NCBI GenBank assembly: GCA_002426195.1
Contig: DIOT01000039.1
Span: 16,876-57,058 of the forward strand
Length of the DNA stretch: 40,183 nt
DNA from: Bacteroidales bacterium UBA5507
GTDB taxonomy: Bacteria > Bacteroidota > Bacteroidia > Bacteroidales > Lentimicrobiaceae
Direction: 5' to 3'
This document shows positions 8,747-17,372 of this stretch, in pieces. The stretch's first letter is position 1; each line of letters starts with the position of its first letter. A program made the position numbers and the translations under genes. The notes beneath the pieces are model-generated. The model was not told the DNA's origin, made no database searches, and worked only from the letters and a program-made list of their open reading frames with translations.

Positions 8747-10903
8747 GTGAGCCTCAACAATACAGAAAATATGCAAGGAATAGTAAAAACATTTGACATC
8801 GGAGATGGAAGGACCATTTCTATTGAAACAGGTAAATTGGCCAAGCAAGCTGACGGTTCCGTAGTTGTACGCATGGGTGATACCATGTTGCTGGCAACGG
8901 TGGTAGCTAAAGAAGATGCTGCAGAGAATGTGGATTTCATGCCACTCTCAGTCGAATACCGCGAAAAATATGCCTCTTCAGGTCGCTTCCCCGGAGGATT
9001 CTTCAAAAGAGAAGCACGTCCCTCGGACTACGAAGTATTGATATCACGATTGGTTGATAGGGCTTTAAGACCATTATTCCCCGATGATTTTCATGCTGAA
9101 ACACAAGTAATTGTTACTCTTATTTCATCAGATAACGACATTCTTCCCGATGCACTCGCTGGTTTAGCTGCCAGTTCAGCACTTGCTGTAAGTAATATCC
9201 CATTCAACGGACCAATTTCAGAGGTAAGGGTTGCAAAGATTAATGGACAATTTGTGATTAATCCTACTGTTTCTGTTCTTGCCGAAGCTGAAATAGATAT
9301 TATGGTTGCTGCAACCATTGAGAATATTATGATGGTTGAAGGTGAACTTAAGGAAGCTTCCGAGGCTGATGTTCTGGAGGCTCTTAAAGTTGCTCACGAA
9401 GCTATTAAGATACAATGTAAAGCTCAGCTGGAATTAGCAGATATGGTTGCAGGTTCTTCTCCAAAGAGAGAATACTCGCATGAAACAAATGATGAAGAAT
9501 TGCGCGCCAGGTTAAAAGAATTCTGCTATGATAAAGTGGTAGCTGTTGCCAGTGCACCTTCTGGTAAACACGAAAGAACTGCTGCTTTTGATGCAATTTT
9601 AAAGGAGTTTATTGCCACACTTCCTGAGGAAGAAGCAAAAGAGAAGGAATTCATGATTAATCGTTATTATCATGATGTTGAAAAAGAAGGTGTGAGAAAT
9701 GTTGTTCTTGATAATCGTCAGCGTCTTGATGGTAGAAAACTTGATCAGATCAGACCAATTTGGTGTGAAGTTGATTATCTGCCTGCCACACACGGTTCAG
9801 CTATCTTCACAAGAGGTGAAACTCAATCACTCACAACAGTTACTTTAGGCACAAAACTCGATGAACAGATTATAGATGGTGCTGTAATTGATGGGAAAGT
9901 GAACTTTATTCTTCACTATAATTTCCCTCCATTCTCAACCGGTGAAGTAAAGAGGATGATGGGGACAAGCAGAAGGGAAATCGGTCATGGAAATCTGGCT
10001 TTAAGAGCTTTGAAACCTATGATCCCCGGACCTGATGCCAATCCTTATACTATCCGTGTTGTAAGCGATATATTGGAATCCAATGGTTCTTCATCAATGG
10101 CTACTGTATGTGCAGGAACCATGGCTTTGATGGATGCCGGAGTTAAACTTATTAAGCCGGTTTCAGGTATTGCTATGGGATTAATAGCCGATACTAAAAC
10201 AAACAGGTACGCCATTTTAAGTGATATCCTTGGAGATGAGGATCATTTGGGTGACATGGACTTTAAAGTTACCGGAACACGTGATGGAATCACTGCCTGC
10301 CAAATGGATATTAAAGTTGACGGACTTTCATACGAAGTTTTAGCTGAGGCATTAGAACAAGCAAGAAAAGGCCGCATGCATATTCTGGGTGAAATGGAGA
10401 AAGCTATCAGCACTCCACGTGAAGACTATAAGTCGCATGTACCAAGAATTGTGAAGATGACAATTCCTAAAGAGTTTATCGGAGCAGTTATTGGACCAGG
10501 TGGTAAAATAATTCAGGAAATGCAACGTGAAACCAATTCTACAATTGTAATTGAAGAGGTTGGCGAATTTGGAATCATAGACATTGTTTCAAATAACAAG
10601 GATTCTATTAATGCTGCTATGGATAGAATTAAACGCATAGTAGCTGTCCCTGAAATTGGAACTGTTTACCATGGTACAGTAAAAAATATTACCACTTTTG
10701 GTGCTTTCGTTGAGATTCTGCCGGGTAAGGATGGATTATTACATATTTCAGAAATTGACCATAAGAGACTCAAAGACGTAGAAAGTGTATTGAAAGTTGG
10801 CGATGAGATTGATGTAAAACTTATTGAAATTGACAGCAAGACCGGTAAGTTGAAACTGTCAAGAAAAGTCTTACTCCCAAAACCTGAATCTGAGAATAAA
10901 TAA
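8747..10903 (+). CDS. pnp: Polyribonucleotide nucleotidyltransferase (PNPase)
   Basis: A 718 aa phosphorolytic 3'-to-5' exoribonuclease, part of mRNA decay. Order of domains: first RNase PH domain (about 10-145), all-helical linker (about 150-240), second RNase PH domain (about 330-545, with HGSAIFTRGETQSL and SNGSSSMATVCAG), a KH domain (FIGAVIGPGGKII near residue 580) and an S1 domain (GTVKNITTFGAFVEILPG from about 637). The frame opens with GTG at 8747; an in-frame ATG at 8771 gives MQGIVKTFDIGDG, which matches the usual family N-terminus equally well, so the true start could be 8771. rpoD follows 46 bases downstream with no terminator between, so read-through from pnp into rpoD is likely. 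Confidence 0.97.
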   Translation: MSLNNTENMQGIVKTFDIGDGRTISIETGKLAKQADGSVVVRMGDTMLLATVVAKEDAAENVDFMPLSVEYREKYASSGRFPGGFFKREARPSDYEVLISRLVDRALRPLFPDDFHAETQVIVTLISSDNDILPDALAGLAASSALAVSNIPFNGPISEVRVAKINGQFVINPTVSVLAEAEIDIMVAATIENIMMVEGELKEASEADVLEALKVAHEAIKIQCKAQLELADMVAGSSPKREYSHETNDEELRARLKEFCYDKVVAVASAPSGKHERTAAFDAILKEFIATLPEEEAKEKEFMINRYYHDVEKEGVRNVVLDNRQRLDGRKLDQIRPIWCEVDYLPATHGSAIFTRGETQSLTTVTLGTKLDEQIIDGAVIDGKVNFILHYNFPPFSTGEVKRMMGTSRREIGHGNLALRALKPMIPGPDANPYTIRVVSDILESNGSSSMATVCAGTMALMDAGVKLIKPVSGIAMGLIADTKTNRYAILSDILGDEDHLGDMDFKVTGTRDGITACQMDIKVDGLSYEVLAEALEQARKGRMHILGEMEKAISTPREDYKSHVPRIVKMTIPKEFIGAVIGPGGKIIQEMQRETNSTIVIEEVGEFGIIDIVSNNKDSINAAMDRIKRIVAVPEIGTVYHGTVKNITTFGAFVEILPGKDGLLHISEIDHKRLKDVESVLKVGDEIDVKLIEIDSKTGKLKLSRKVLLPKPESENK

Positions 10904-10916
10904 TACATATAATTCA

Positions 10917-10930
10917 GACAGTTTACTGTC
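10917..10930 (+). other. Small intercistronic hairpin between pnp and rpoD
   Basis: GACAGT and ACTGTC form a perfect inverted repeat; as RNA this is a 5-bp stem with a UUUA loop. It lies 13 bases after the pnp stop and 19 bases before the rpoD ATG, with no T tract, so it is not a terminator. It could be a processing or stability element. Confidence 0.35.
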
Positions 10931-10949
10931 AACATAAAGAAGGGAGAAA

Positions 10950-11813
10950 ATGAGGCAATTAAAAATCACAAAACAGGTTACAAACCGTGAGACCGCTTCA
11001 CTCGACAAATACTTGCAGGAGATAGGTAAGGTGGAGCTAATTACGGCTGATGAAGAAGTTGCCCTGGCACAGAGGATTAAACAAGGCGATCGCCTTGCTC
11101 TTGAAAAATTAACCAAAGCTAATTTAAGATTTGTGGTATCTGTTTCTAAACAATATCAGAATCAGGGATTAAGCTTACCCGACCTTATTAATGAAGGTAA
11201 CTTAGGTTTAATTAAAGCTGCTCAGCGTTTTGATGAAACCAGGGGATTTAAGTTTATCTCTTATGCGGTTTGGTGGATTAGACAATCGATTCTTCAGGCT
11301 TTGGCAGAACAATCACGTATTGTTCGTCTGCCATTGAACAAGATTGGATCGATTAACAAGATCAACAAGGCATACGCTAAATTGGAGCAGGCATATGAGA
11401 GAGAGCCAAATTATGATGAGATAGCCGGTTTGCTCGAAATCAGTGAAAACGAAGTTAAAGAATCAATGCGTAATTCTGGTCGTCATGTTTCAATGGATGC
11501 CCCTTTGGTACAGGATGAAGATAATAACATGTATGATGTTTTACGTAGTGAAGACGGTCCAACACCCGAAACTGAACTTCTGTATGAATCGCTGAGAAAA
11601 GAAATTGAGCGTGCTGTTTCAACTCTCACATGTCGTGAAGCAGATGTTGTAAGATTGTATTTTGGTTTAGGTGGCGAACATCCTCTCACATTGGAGGAAA
11701 TAGGTGAGCGCTTTGACCTTACACGTGAACGTGTTAGACAAATCAAAGAAAAAGCAATCAGACGACTGAAGCACACATCGAGAAGTAAGATCCTCAAAAC
11801 TTATTTAGGTTAA
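10950..11813 (+). CDS. rpoD: Primary RNA polymerase sigma factor, sigma-70
   Basis: A 287 aa housekeeping sigma factor of the compact Bacteroidota type, lacking the long region 1.1 and the non-conserved insert of E. coli RpoD. Visible parts are region 1.2 (SLDKYLQEIGKVELIT), region 2 (ANLRFVVSVSKQYQNQGL, the DLINEGNLGLIKAAQRFD core and FKFISYAVWWIRQSI, which melts and reads the -7 element), region 3 (RIVRLPLNKIG) and region 4.2 (LTLEEIGERFDLTRERVRQI, the -33 reader). An AGGGAG sequence 4 bases before the ATG looks like a Shine-Dalgarno site, unusual for this phylum, and fixes the start. It lies 46 bases downstream of pnp and is closed by a terminator at 11824. Confidence 0.97.
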   Translation: MRQLKITKQVTNRETASLDKYLQEIGKVELITADEEVALAQRIKQGDRLALEKLTKANLRFVVSVSKQYQNQGLSLPDLINEGNLGLIKAAQRFDETRGFKFISYAVWWIRQSILQALAEQSRIVRLPLNKIGSINKINKAYAKLEQAYEREPNYDEIAGLLEISENEVKESMRNSGRHVSMDAPLVQDEDNNMYDVLRSEDGPTPETELLYESLRKEIERAVSTLTCREADVVRLYFGLGGEHPLTLEEIGERFDLTRERVRQIKEKAIRRLKHTSRSKILKTYLG

Positions 11814-11823
11814 AAAGTAAAAG

Positions 11824-11845
11824 CCCCGATTTATCGGGGTTTTTT
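11824..11845 (+). terminator. Rho-independent terminator of rpoD
   Basis: CCCCGA (11824-11829) pairs with TCGGGG (11834-11839) around a 4-nt loop, followed by six Ts. It is 10 bases after the rpoD stop. A-rich sequence on the other side means it might also stop transcripts of the convergent rpe gene. Confidence 0.9.
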
Positions 11846-11910
11846 GTTGTCGCTATATTAAATTCTCAGAGTCCCGGAGTGTCAGAGTCCTGGTAGGTTT
11901 TCAGAACTAT

Positions 11911-12570
11911 TTAATTGCCCGAATCTTTCAACAATTTAATTGTTGCAGAAGGATTCTCTGATGCAAATATTGTATTTCCTGCCACAAGGACATCGGCCCC
12001 GGCTTTAATAAGTAGAGGTGCATTTTTCAAATCAACCCCACCATCAATCTCAATTAATGCCTTTGAACCTGTTGTTTCAATCAGTTTGCGTAATTTAATT
12101 ATTCGCGCATATGTGTTTTCAATAAACTTTTGTCCCCCAAATCCCGGGTTCACTGACATTAAAAGCACCAAATCAATATCCTTAATTATATCTTCGAGCA
12201 GATTGACCTGTGTGTGTGGATTTAGTACTACCCCTGCCTTCATTCCGAGGCTGTGTATTTGCTCAACGGCCCTATGCAGATGTACCACTGCTTCATAATG
12301 AATACTTAGAATGTTTGCACCGCAATCGCGAAAAGCTTCAAAATATCTTTCAGGCTTCACTATCATTAGATGAACATCGAGAGGTTTACGGGCGTATTTG
12401 CTGATTGCTTTTAGTACCGGCATTCCAAATGATATGTTTGGTACGAATTCTCCATCCATAACATCAACATGAAACCAGTCGGCTACACTTTTGTTAATCA
12501 TTTCTATATCGCGGCCCAAATTGGCGAAGTCGGCTGATAAAAGGCTTGGGGCAATTAAATGTTGACTCAT
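11911..12570 (-). CDS. rpe: Ribulose-phosphate 3-epimerase
   Basis: A 219 aa TIM-barrel enzyme of the pentose phosphate pathway that interconverts ribulose 5-phosphate and xylulose 5-phosphate. Family motifs are all present: APSLLSADF at the N-terminus, the metal-binding FHVDVMDG (about residues 33-40), DVHLMI (about 64-69), VNPGFGGQKF and EIDGGV with the catalytic aspartate near residue 175. Length is standard. It is convergent with rpoD and divergent from the DUF1801 gene; it appears to be transcribed alone. Ribose 5-phosphate produced by the ribokinase locus at 29782-30705 would enter the same pathway, but there is no sign of shared regulation. Confidence 0.97.
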   Translation of the reverse strand: MSQHLIAPSLLSADFANLGRDIEMINKSVADWFHVDVMDGEFVPNISFGMPVLKAISKYARKPLDVHLMIVKPERYFEAFRDCGANILSIHYEAVVHLHRAVEQIHSLGMKAGVVLNPHTQVNLLEDIIKDIDLVLLMSVNPGFGGQKFIENTYARIIKLRKLIETTGSKALIEIDGGVDLKNAPLLIKAGADVLVAGNTIFASENPSATIKLLKDSGN

Positions 12571-12678
12571 ACTTTAGATTTTAACGGCATTAGTCGAATA
12601 TAGCAACCCGACATTTGAGCATTGATAATGAGCAGTTATTTTTACGGTGTAAATTTACAATATAATATATAACTAAAT

Positions 12679-13041
12679 ATGGAAAGTCAGGAAGTAAACA
12701 CCTATATCAGTCAGTTCCCTTCAAATGTACAGGAAATTCTAGGTAAAATCCGTGAACTGATAATCAAAACGATTCCCAATGCGACAGAAACAATTTCATA
12801 TGGTATACCTACTTACAAGTTAAGTGGTAAACCAGTGGTTTACTTCGCAGGATATAAAAATCATATTGGATTTTACGCGACTCCAACCGGACACGAAGCC
12901 TTCGCAAAGGAACTTTCAAAATATAAAGAAGGCAGGGGCTCTGTCCAGTTTCCATTGAATGAACCAATGCCTTTTGAGCTAATTAAAAGAATAGTTGAAT
13001 ATCGGGCACATATAATTGATGGAGACACTTCGGAGAATTAA
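12679..13041 (+). CDS. DUF1801 (YdhG/Fra-like) protein
   Basis: A 120 aa cytosolic protein of the DUF1801 family, related to B. subtilis YdhG/Fra, proposed there as a frataxin-like iron chaperone. Typical features are the opening SQFPSNVQEILGKIRELI, the ETISYGIPTYK core (about residues 37-47), KNHIGFYATPTG and the C-terminal ELIKRIVEYR. There is no signal peptide or membrane segment. It is divergent from rpe and 52 bases upstream of the secreted hydrolase gene, but a promoter-like element between them suggests separate transcription. The iron role is only a family inference; no metal ligands stand out. Confidence 0.8.
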   Translation: MESQEVNTYISQFPSNVQEILGKIRELIIKTIPNATETISYGIPTYKLSGKPVVYFAGYKNHIGFYATPTGHEAFAKELSKYKEGRGSVQFPLNEPMPFELIKRIVEYRAHIIDGDTSEN

Positions 13042-13048
13042 AAGTTGT

Positions 13049-13056
13049 TATTTTTG
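13049..13056 (+). promoter_or_regulatory. Candidate -7 element of the 13094 hydrolase gene
   Basis: TATTTTTG fits TAnnTTTG, begins 7 bases after the DUF1801 stop and lies 37 bases before the next ATG. No clear -33 element is seen, so it is tentative. Confidence 0.3.
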
Positions 13057-13093
13057 TTAACATATAATTTAATTGACAGTAACAGCTTAAGAA

Positions 13094-13834
13094 ATGAGGA
13101 AATACTTATTATTGATAATGGCCATAGGTATGCTTATCTATACAGCCAAAGGACAAAATATGGAATCGATTCAAGGAAAACATCAAGGTGTTGTGACAAA
13201 GGAAGTCAAAGTCAGGTATCTCATCACTTTGCCATCAGAATATGATGAAAATTCAAAGGAATTATGGCCAATGCTGGTTTTTCTTCATGGTTCAGGTGAA
13301 AGGGGTGACCATCTGGAAATGCTTAAAGTACACGGACCATTGAAGCATGTGGAAAATGGTGAGAATTATAATTTCATCATTCTCGCACCTCAGTGTCCGG
13401 TAAACGAGGATTTTGATAGTGAAACAGTATTTTCGCTGATTCAGGAAATAGCAGAAACTTATAAAGTAGATAAAGATAGGATTTATGTAACAGGACTGAG
13501 TATGGGAGGAGCAGCTACATGGGATTTGGCAATGTTACATCCGGATTACTTCGCGGCGATTGCTCCTGTGTGTGGTTATGTTAACCGCAATTATCCTTTC
13601 AAAGCCGAAGCACTTAAGCATTTGCCCATTTGGGTTTTTCATGGTGCAAATGATAATGTAGTTCCCGTGCACATGGAAGCGAATATGATTTCTGCATTGA
13701 CTTCTCACGGTAATAATGTTAAGTTCACAATCTACCCGACAGCGAATCATGATGCATGGACAGAAACCTATAGTAATCCGGCATTTTACGAATGGCTGCT
13801 AAAACAAAAGCGAGGAATGAAACCAAGCTACTAA
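13094..13834 (+). CDS. Secreted alpha/beta-hydrolase (prolyl oligopeptidase/dienelactone hydrolase-like)
   Basis: A 246 aa exported serine hydrolase. Residues 1-21 form a signal peptide (LLLIMAIGMLIYTAKGQ). The fold is alpha/beta-hydrolase: oxyanion region FLHGSGERG (about 60-68), nucleophile elbow VTGLSMGGAAT with the serine near residue 138, acid in HGANDNVVP (aspartate near 188), and histidine in TANHDAWTE near residue 218. Such proteins in Bacteroidota are usually annotated as phospholipase, PHB depolymerase-like or carbohydrate esterase; the sequence does not decide among them. It is not closely similar to the two CE1-like esterases at 17373-19951. It stands between DUF1801 and pepD and no operon partner is obvious. 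Confidence 0.8.
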   Translation: MRKYLLLIMAIGMLIYTAKGQNMESIQGKHQGVVTKEVKVRYLITLPSEYDENSKELWPMLVFLHGSGERGDHLEMLKVHGPLKHVENGENYNFIILAPQCPVNEDFDSETVFSLIQEIAETYKVDKDRIYVTGLSMGGAATWDLAMLHPDYFAAIAPVCGYVNRNYPFKAEALKHLPIWVFHGANDNVVPVHMEANMISALTSHGNNVKFTIYPTANHDAWTETYSNPAFYEWLLKQKRGMKPSY

Positions 13835-13856
13835 TGCATTCTATCTTTTTTGTTTA

Positions 13857-13864
13857 TATATTTG
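13857..13864 (+). promoter_or_regulatory. Candidate -7 element of pepD
   Basis: TATATTTG fits TAnnTTTG and lies 56 bases before the pepD ATG, after the stop of the preceding hydrolase. The -33 region is not convincing. Confidence 0.35.
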
Positions 13865-13919
13865 ACTTTGAAATAGAGTTAATGAATATACTACCATAAC
13901 CATTTAAAACCTTCAATTT

Positions 13920-15377
13920 ATGACTACAGTGCTAAAGGGATTGGAACCTGAAAGGGTTTATCATTACTTTGAAGAAATTTGCCAAATACCAAGGCCTTCA
14001 AAAAAGGAAGAGAAAATTGCTAAATATCTTATTGAGTTTGGCCATCAGCATAACCTGGAGACAATTCAGGATAAAACAGGAAATGTTATTATTCGCAAGC
14101 CTGCTTCAAAAGGTATGGAGAACAGGAAGTCAGTAGTGCTGCAAAGCCATATTGACATGGTATGTGAAAAGAATAGTGATGTTGACCACGATTTCGATAA
14201 TGATCCAATCAAACCATTCATATCGGGTGAGTGGGTAAAAGCAAAAGGAACAACTCTTGGTGCCGATGATGGAATTGGTATAGCAGCACAACTTGCAATC
14301 CTGGAAGCCTCAGATATTCAGCACGGCCCCATAGAGTGCTTATTTACTGTTGATGAAGAAACCGGACTTACAGGGGCTTTCGGTCTTGATTCTCACGTTC
14401 TAAAGAGTACTATATTATTGAATCTGGATTCAGAAGATGAAGGAGAAATCTTCATTGGCTGTGCCGGAGGAATTGATACAGTCATTAAGCTGCCTCTGGC
14501 ACTGGAAAACAATACTGCCGGAAAGGGTTTTATTGTTAAAGTAAGTGGTCTGAAAGGTGGGCATTCAGGAGATGATATCAATAAGGGATTAGGAAATGCC
14601 AACAAGATTCTTAACAGGCTGCTATGGGAATCTGTGAGGAAGTTTAAGTTAAGACTCACCTCATTTAATGCAGGTAATTTGCGAAATGCAATTGCACGTG
14701 AAGGAGAGGCATTGGTTTCTGTTCCATCAGAATTTGTAAGCGATTTCCTCAACAATGCTACCAGGTTTAATGAAGTTGTAAGAAGTGAGTATAAAATTAC
14801 GGAGCCTGACTTAAAAGTGCAGGTTTCAGAAGTTGAAAATCCTGCAAAGGTTATGACTTCCGAAGTAAGAGATAAGCTCTTAAACTCTCTCTATGCATGT
14901 CCTCATGGAGTTATTGCCATGTCACAGAGCATTGCAAACTTTGTTGAAACGTCAACAAACCTGGCAGCTGTTAAAACCAGGGAAAATCATATAGAGATTA
15001 CTACAAGCCAGAGAAGTTCGGTAGAATCTGCAAAATTTGACACTGCTAATATGGTAGCTTCAGTTTTCACCTTAGCGGGTGGTGAAGCTGTTCATGGGGA
15101 AGGCTATCCTGGCTGGACTCCAAATCCTCAGTCTGAAATTCTGGAAATTGCTAAAGCGCAATATGAGAAATTATTCAGTAAATCACCTAAAGTGCTGGCA
15201 ATACATGCCGGTTTAGAGTGCGGACTGATAGGGGAGAAGTATCCAAAGATGGATATGATTTCTTATGGACCAACAATTAAAGGAGCCCATTCGCCTGACG
15301 AAAGGTTAAATATAGAAACTTTACAAAAGTTCTGGGATTTAACCCTTGAAATATTAAAAAACATACCAACCGTATAA
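13920..15377 (+). CDS. pepD: Aminoacyl-histidine dipeptidase (M20, PepD)
   Basis: A 485 aa cytosolic zinc dipeptidase of the M20 family that cleaves Xaa-His and other dipeptides. Metal and catalytic residues are visible: QSHIDMV (H77, D79), GADDGIG (D116), the catalytic and metal glutamates in VDEETG (E146, E147), an aspartate in LDSEDEGE and the final histidine in GAHSPDE near the C-terminus. The inserted dimerisation domain runs from about residue 205 to 375. There is no signal peptide. Length is the family norm (about 485). Preceded by its own candidate promoter and followed by a bidirectional terminator. Confidence 0.95.
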   Translation: MTTVLKGLEPERVYHYFEEICQIPRPSKKEEKIAKYLIEFGHQHNLETIQDKTGNVIIRKPASKGMENRKSVVLQSHIDMVCEKNSDVDHDFDNDPIKPFISGEWVKAKGTTLGADDGIGIAAQLAILEASDIQHGPIECLFTVDEETGLTGAFGLDSHVLKSTILLNLDSEDEGEIFIGCAGGIDTVIKLPLALENNTAGKGFIVKVSGLKGGHSGDDINKGLGNANKILNRLLWESVRKFKLRLTSFNAGNLRNAIAREGEALVSVPSEFVSDFLNNATRFNEVVRSEYKITEPDLKVQVSEVENPAKVMTSEVRDKLLNSLYACPHGVIAMSQSIANFVETSTNLAAVKTRENHIEITTSQRSSVESAKFDTANMVASVFTLAGGEAVHGEGYPGWTPNPQSEILEIAKAQYEKLFSKSPKVLAIHAGLECGLIGEKYPKMDMISYGPTIKGAHSPDERLNIETLQKFWDLTLEILKNIPTV

Positions 15378-15406
15378 AACTAAATTGAATCTGATAAGAG
15401 CAAATA

Positions 15407-15441
15407 AAAAAGGCTGTACTCTAATAAGAGACAGCCTTTTT
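15407..15441. terminator. Bidirectional terminator between pepD and the ribose locus
   Basis: A long hairpin: AAAAAGGCTGT (15407-15417) pairs with ACAGCCTTTTT (15431-15441), with an inner CTCT/AGAG stem and an AATA loop. It has As on one side and Ts on the other, so it can terminate both pepD (plus) and the minus-strand operon that ends at 15463. Confidence 0.88.
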
Positions 15442-15462
15442 ACTGCATTGTAATAATCCTCC

Positions 15463-16236
15463 CTATTCGTAATAAGTAAATGCGTAATCTTCCTGCCAGT
15501 CAGCACCAGCTCTAACCATTGTGCTTACTCTGTTTTTACTGTCAAAAGTGTAGGTAATAGTGGTAGTCTTTGTGTTAGCTTCGTCACCTGGATCCCAATA
15601 TTCAAGATAGTCAACCAGTTTATTGCTTGGTTTGCCAAATAAACCGCCAACAGTTTTCCAGTTTGAATCAACAGCATTTGTCTGCTGAATCTCTGATTTA
15701 TTATCACCGGATGTATATGTGAAAGTCTTGTAACGGTTTACTGCACCATCATCACCATAACGTGTATGTTTGGTTACGTTTCCGTTAGTAATTTCAACAT
15801 CATATTTATTATGATTAGCTCCATCCCAGAATTCTTTTACAGAAGTCAGGTAGCCATTAGCATCATAAGTATACGATGCATAGCTTTCTTCGTCCCATAT
15901 TTCTTTTACCACTCTGCCTTCGCCGTCTAATTCATAAACAGTTGGCCAGTCTTCTTTAGTAATTGTAAGTTTTCCTGCAACAGAATAATCATATGCAATA
16001 GTATCAACAGTTTCACCTTCCCATGAATTGTAAATCTTAGTAATGCGATTGTTGGCATCATAGAAAAATTCATAGCCTTCCACTCCGTCACCATAGTTAA
16101 CACTTATGGTTTTAATTTTAGAAGCTTCAACAACTACTTCATTATCATCATCATCGTCATCCTTTTTACAGGAAGTTGTTGTAAGTGATGTAATGGCTAA
16201 TGCTGCCATCACAAAGAAAGAAACGTACTTTTTCAT
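15463..16236 (-). CDS. Lipoprotein with RHS/YD-like repeats
   Basis: The frame is open from 16329, but the ATG at 16234-16236 gives a clean lipoprotein signal (MKKYVSFFVMAALA, then TSCKKDDDD with the lipobox cysteine). That makes a 257 aa mature-start product and is preferred. After a run of six aspartates come repeated units of the form YDANNRITKIYN, ELDGEGRVVKEIW, TYDANGYLTSVKEFW, DSKNRVSTMVR, resembling YD/RHS repeats and common Bacteroidota surface lipoproteins of unknown role. The aspartates after the cysteine are a surface- or retention-type signal in this phylum. It lies 93 bases after the permease, same strand, with no good promoter between, so it may be the last gene of the ribose operon. 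No function can be assigned. Confidence 0.75.
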   Translation of the reverse strand: MKKYVSFFVMAALAITSLTTTSCKKDDDDDDNEVVVEASKIKTISVNYGDGVEGYEFFYDANNRITKIYNSWEGETVDTIAYDYSVAGKLTITKEDWPTVYELDGEGRVVKEIWDEESYASYTYDANGYLTSVKEFWDGANHNKYDVEITNGNVTKHTRYGDDGAVNRYKTFTYTSGDNKSEIQQTNAVDSNWKTVGGLFGKPSNKLVDYLEYWDPGDEANTKTTTITYTFDSKNRVSTMVRAGADWQEDYAFTYYE

Positions 16237-16329
16237 AAAATTTGGTTTTTGGATAAAATTTAAATTGTTTGAATGGTTGATTATAATTGATTTCGTAATA
16301 CCCGGTTTTTTAACTGACAGATATCTCAT

Positions 16330-17337
16330 TTATTTATTTCCTGCAATAATGATCAATGCCAATCCTGTTATGAAGAGGATAAACATTAGCAGAAGCAGGA
16401 TATTGATTGTCTTGGATGCACCTTTAAATTCTTTCCAGATGAATACACCCCAAAGTGCAGCAACCATGGTTGCACCTTGTCCCAGTGCATATGAAATAGC
16501 GGCTCCGGCTTCACCGGTAGCAATATAACTTATTGAAGTACCAAGGCACCATATTAATCCACCAAGTATCCCTACACTATGAGTTTTGATATTTCCACTA
16601 AAGTATGCTTTGTAAGTTACAGGAGCTCCAACAAAAGGTCTCTTCATCACAAAAGTGTTAAAGAAGAAGTTGCTGAAAAGCATTCCAAGTGCAAGAATGA
16701 AAACAGCAGTATAAGGTGTTACCATTCCAGGAGTAGGTGATTCAAAGTTCTCAAGATCCATAGCAGCTGCTACAAAACGATAGAAGAATGACATCAGGAA
16801 TCCTGCTGCTAAAGCAATTAATAGTCCTTTAGTCGATTGTTTTTTATCCTTGCCTTTGTTCATTTTACTATATGCCACCCCATTGAAAATAAGGGCCAGA
16901 ACTATAAGACCAACTCCAAAGAATAAAGTAAACGGATCTCCGTATGGTGCTCCGAAGTAATTGATAAATACGCCTAAAACAAGTGCCAGACCGACTCCAA
17001 CAGGAAATGCAACTGCCAGTCCAGCCAATGAAAGTGCAGCTGAAAGAAGAATGTTGGAAGCATTAAATATAATACCACCAAGGAAGGCACTTCCAAAATT
17101 TTTGGCGCTAACCTGCATTAGGTCAGGTATAAAGCTTCTTCCCTGATTGCCTATACTTCCAAGTGTAAGCCCCATGATAATGGAGAAGAGAAGTACCCCT
17201 ATTACGTAGTCCCAATAATACAATTCATAACGCCAGGTTTTTGCTGCCAGTTTCTGTGTATTTCCCCATGATCCCCAGCATAACATGGTGATAAAACAGA
17301 GTCCAACTGCCAGTGCATAACTATTTACAATGTACAT
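16330..17337 (-). CDS. Sugar permease of the GRP/RhaT-like drug-metabolite superfamily
   Basis: A 335 aa inner-membrane protein with about ten hydrophobic helices spread across its length. The opening CFITMLCWGSWGNTQKLA resembles GRP-type (glucose/ribose uptake, RbsU/GlcU) and RhaT-like carriers. Helix pairs are rich in glycine (FPVGVGLALVLGVFINYFG, YALGQGATMVAALWGVFIW), with a charged loop KMNKGKDKKQ at about residues 160-170. In the context of a ribokinase operon it most likely carries ribose or a riboside across the inner membrane after outer membrane and periplasmic steps; this is inference from context. It is the last clearly related gene of the operon, 35 bases after the second esterase. 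In the rus locus of B. thetaiotaomicron the permease is also the distal gene, as I recall. Confidence 0.85.
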   Translation of the reverse strand: MYIVNSYALAVGLCFITMLCWGSWGNTQKLAAKTWRYELYYWDYVIGVLLFSIIMGLTLGSIGNQGRSFIPDLMQVSAKNFGSAFLGGIIFNASNILLSAALSLAGLAVAFPVGVGLALVLGVFINYFGAPYGDPFTLFFGVGLIVLALIFNGVAYSKMNKGKDKKQSTKGLLIALAAGFLMSFFYRFVAAAMDLENFESPTPGMVTPYTAVFILALGMLFSNFFFNTFVMKRPFVGAPVTYKAYFSGNIKTHSVGILGGLIWCLGTSISYIATGEAGAAISYALGQGATMVAALWGVFIWKEFKGASKTINILLLLMFILFITGLALIIIAGNK

Positions 17338-17372
17338 AATAAGTAGATTTTTGGTGATTGGTTATTAATAAG

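Noticed and set aside
16141..16162. TCA-type trinucleotide run as phase-variation site
   Set aside because: Repeat length changes stay in frame and only alter the number of aspartates after the lipobox; no on/off switching would result.
16237..16329. Longer start of the YD-repeat lipoprotein at 16329
   Set aside because: It would place 31 residues, partly polar, in front of a perfect lipoprotein signal; the ATG at 16236 fits the signal exactly.
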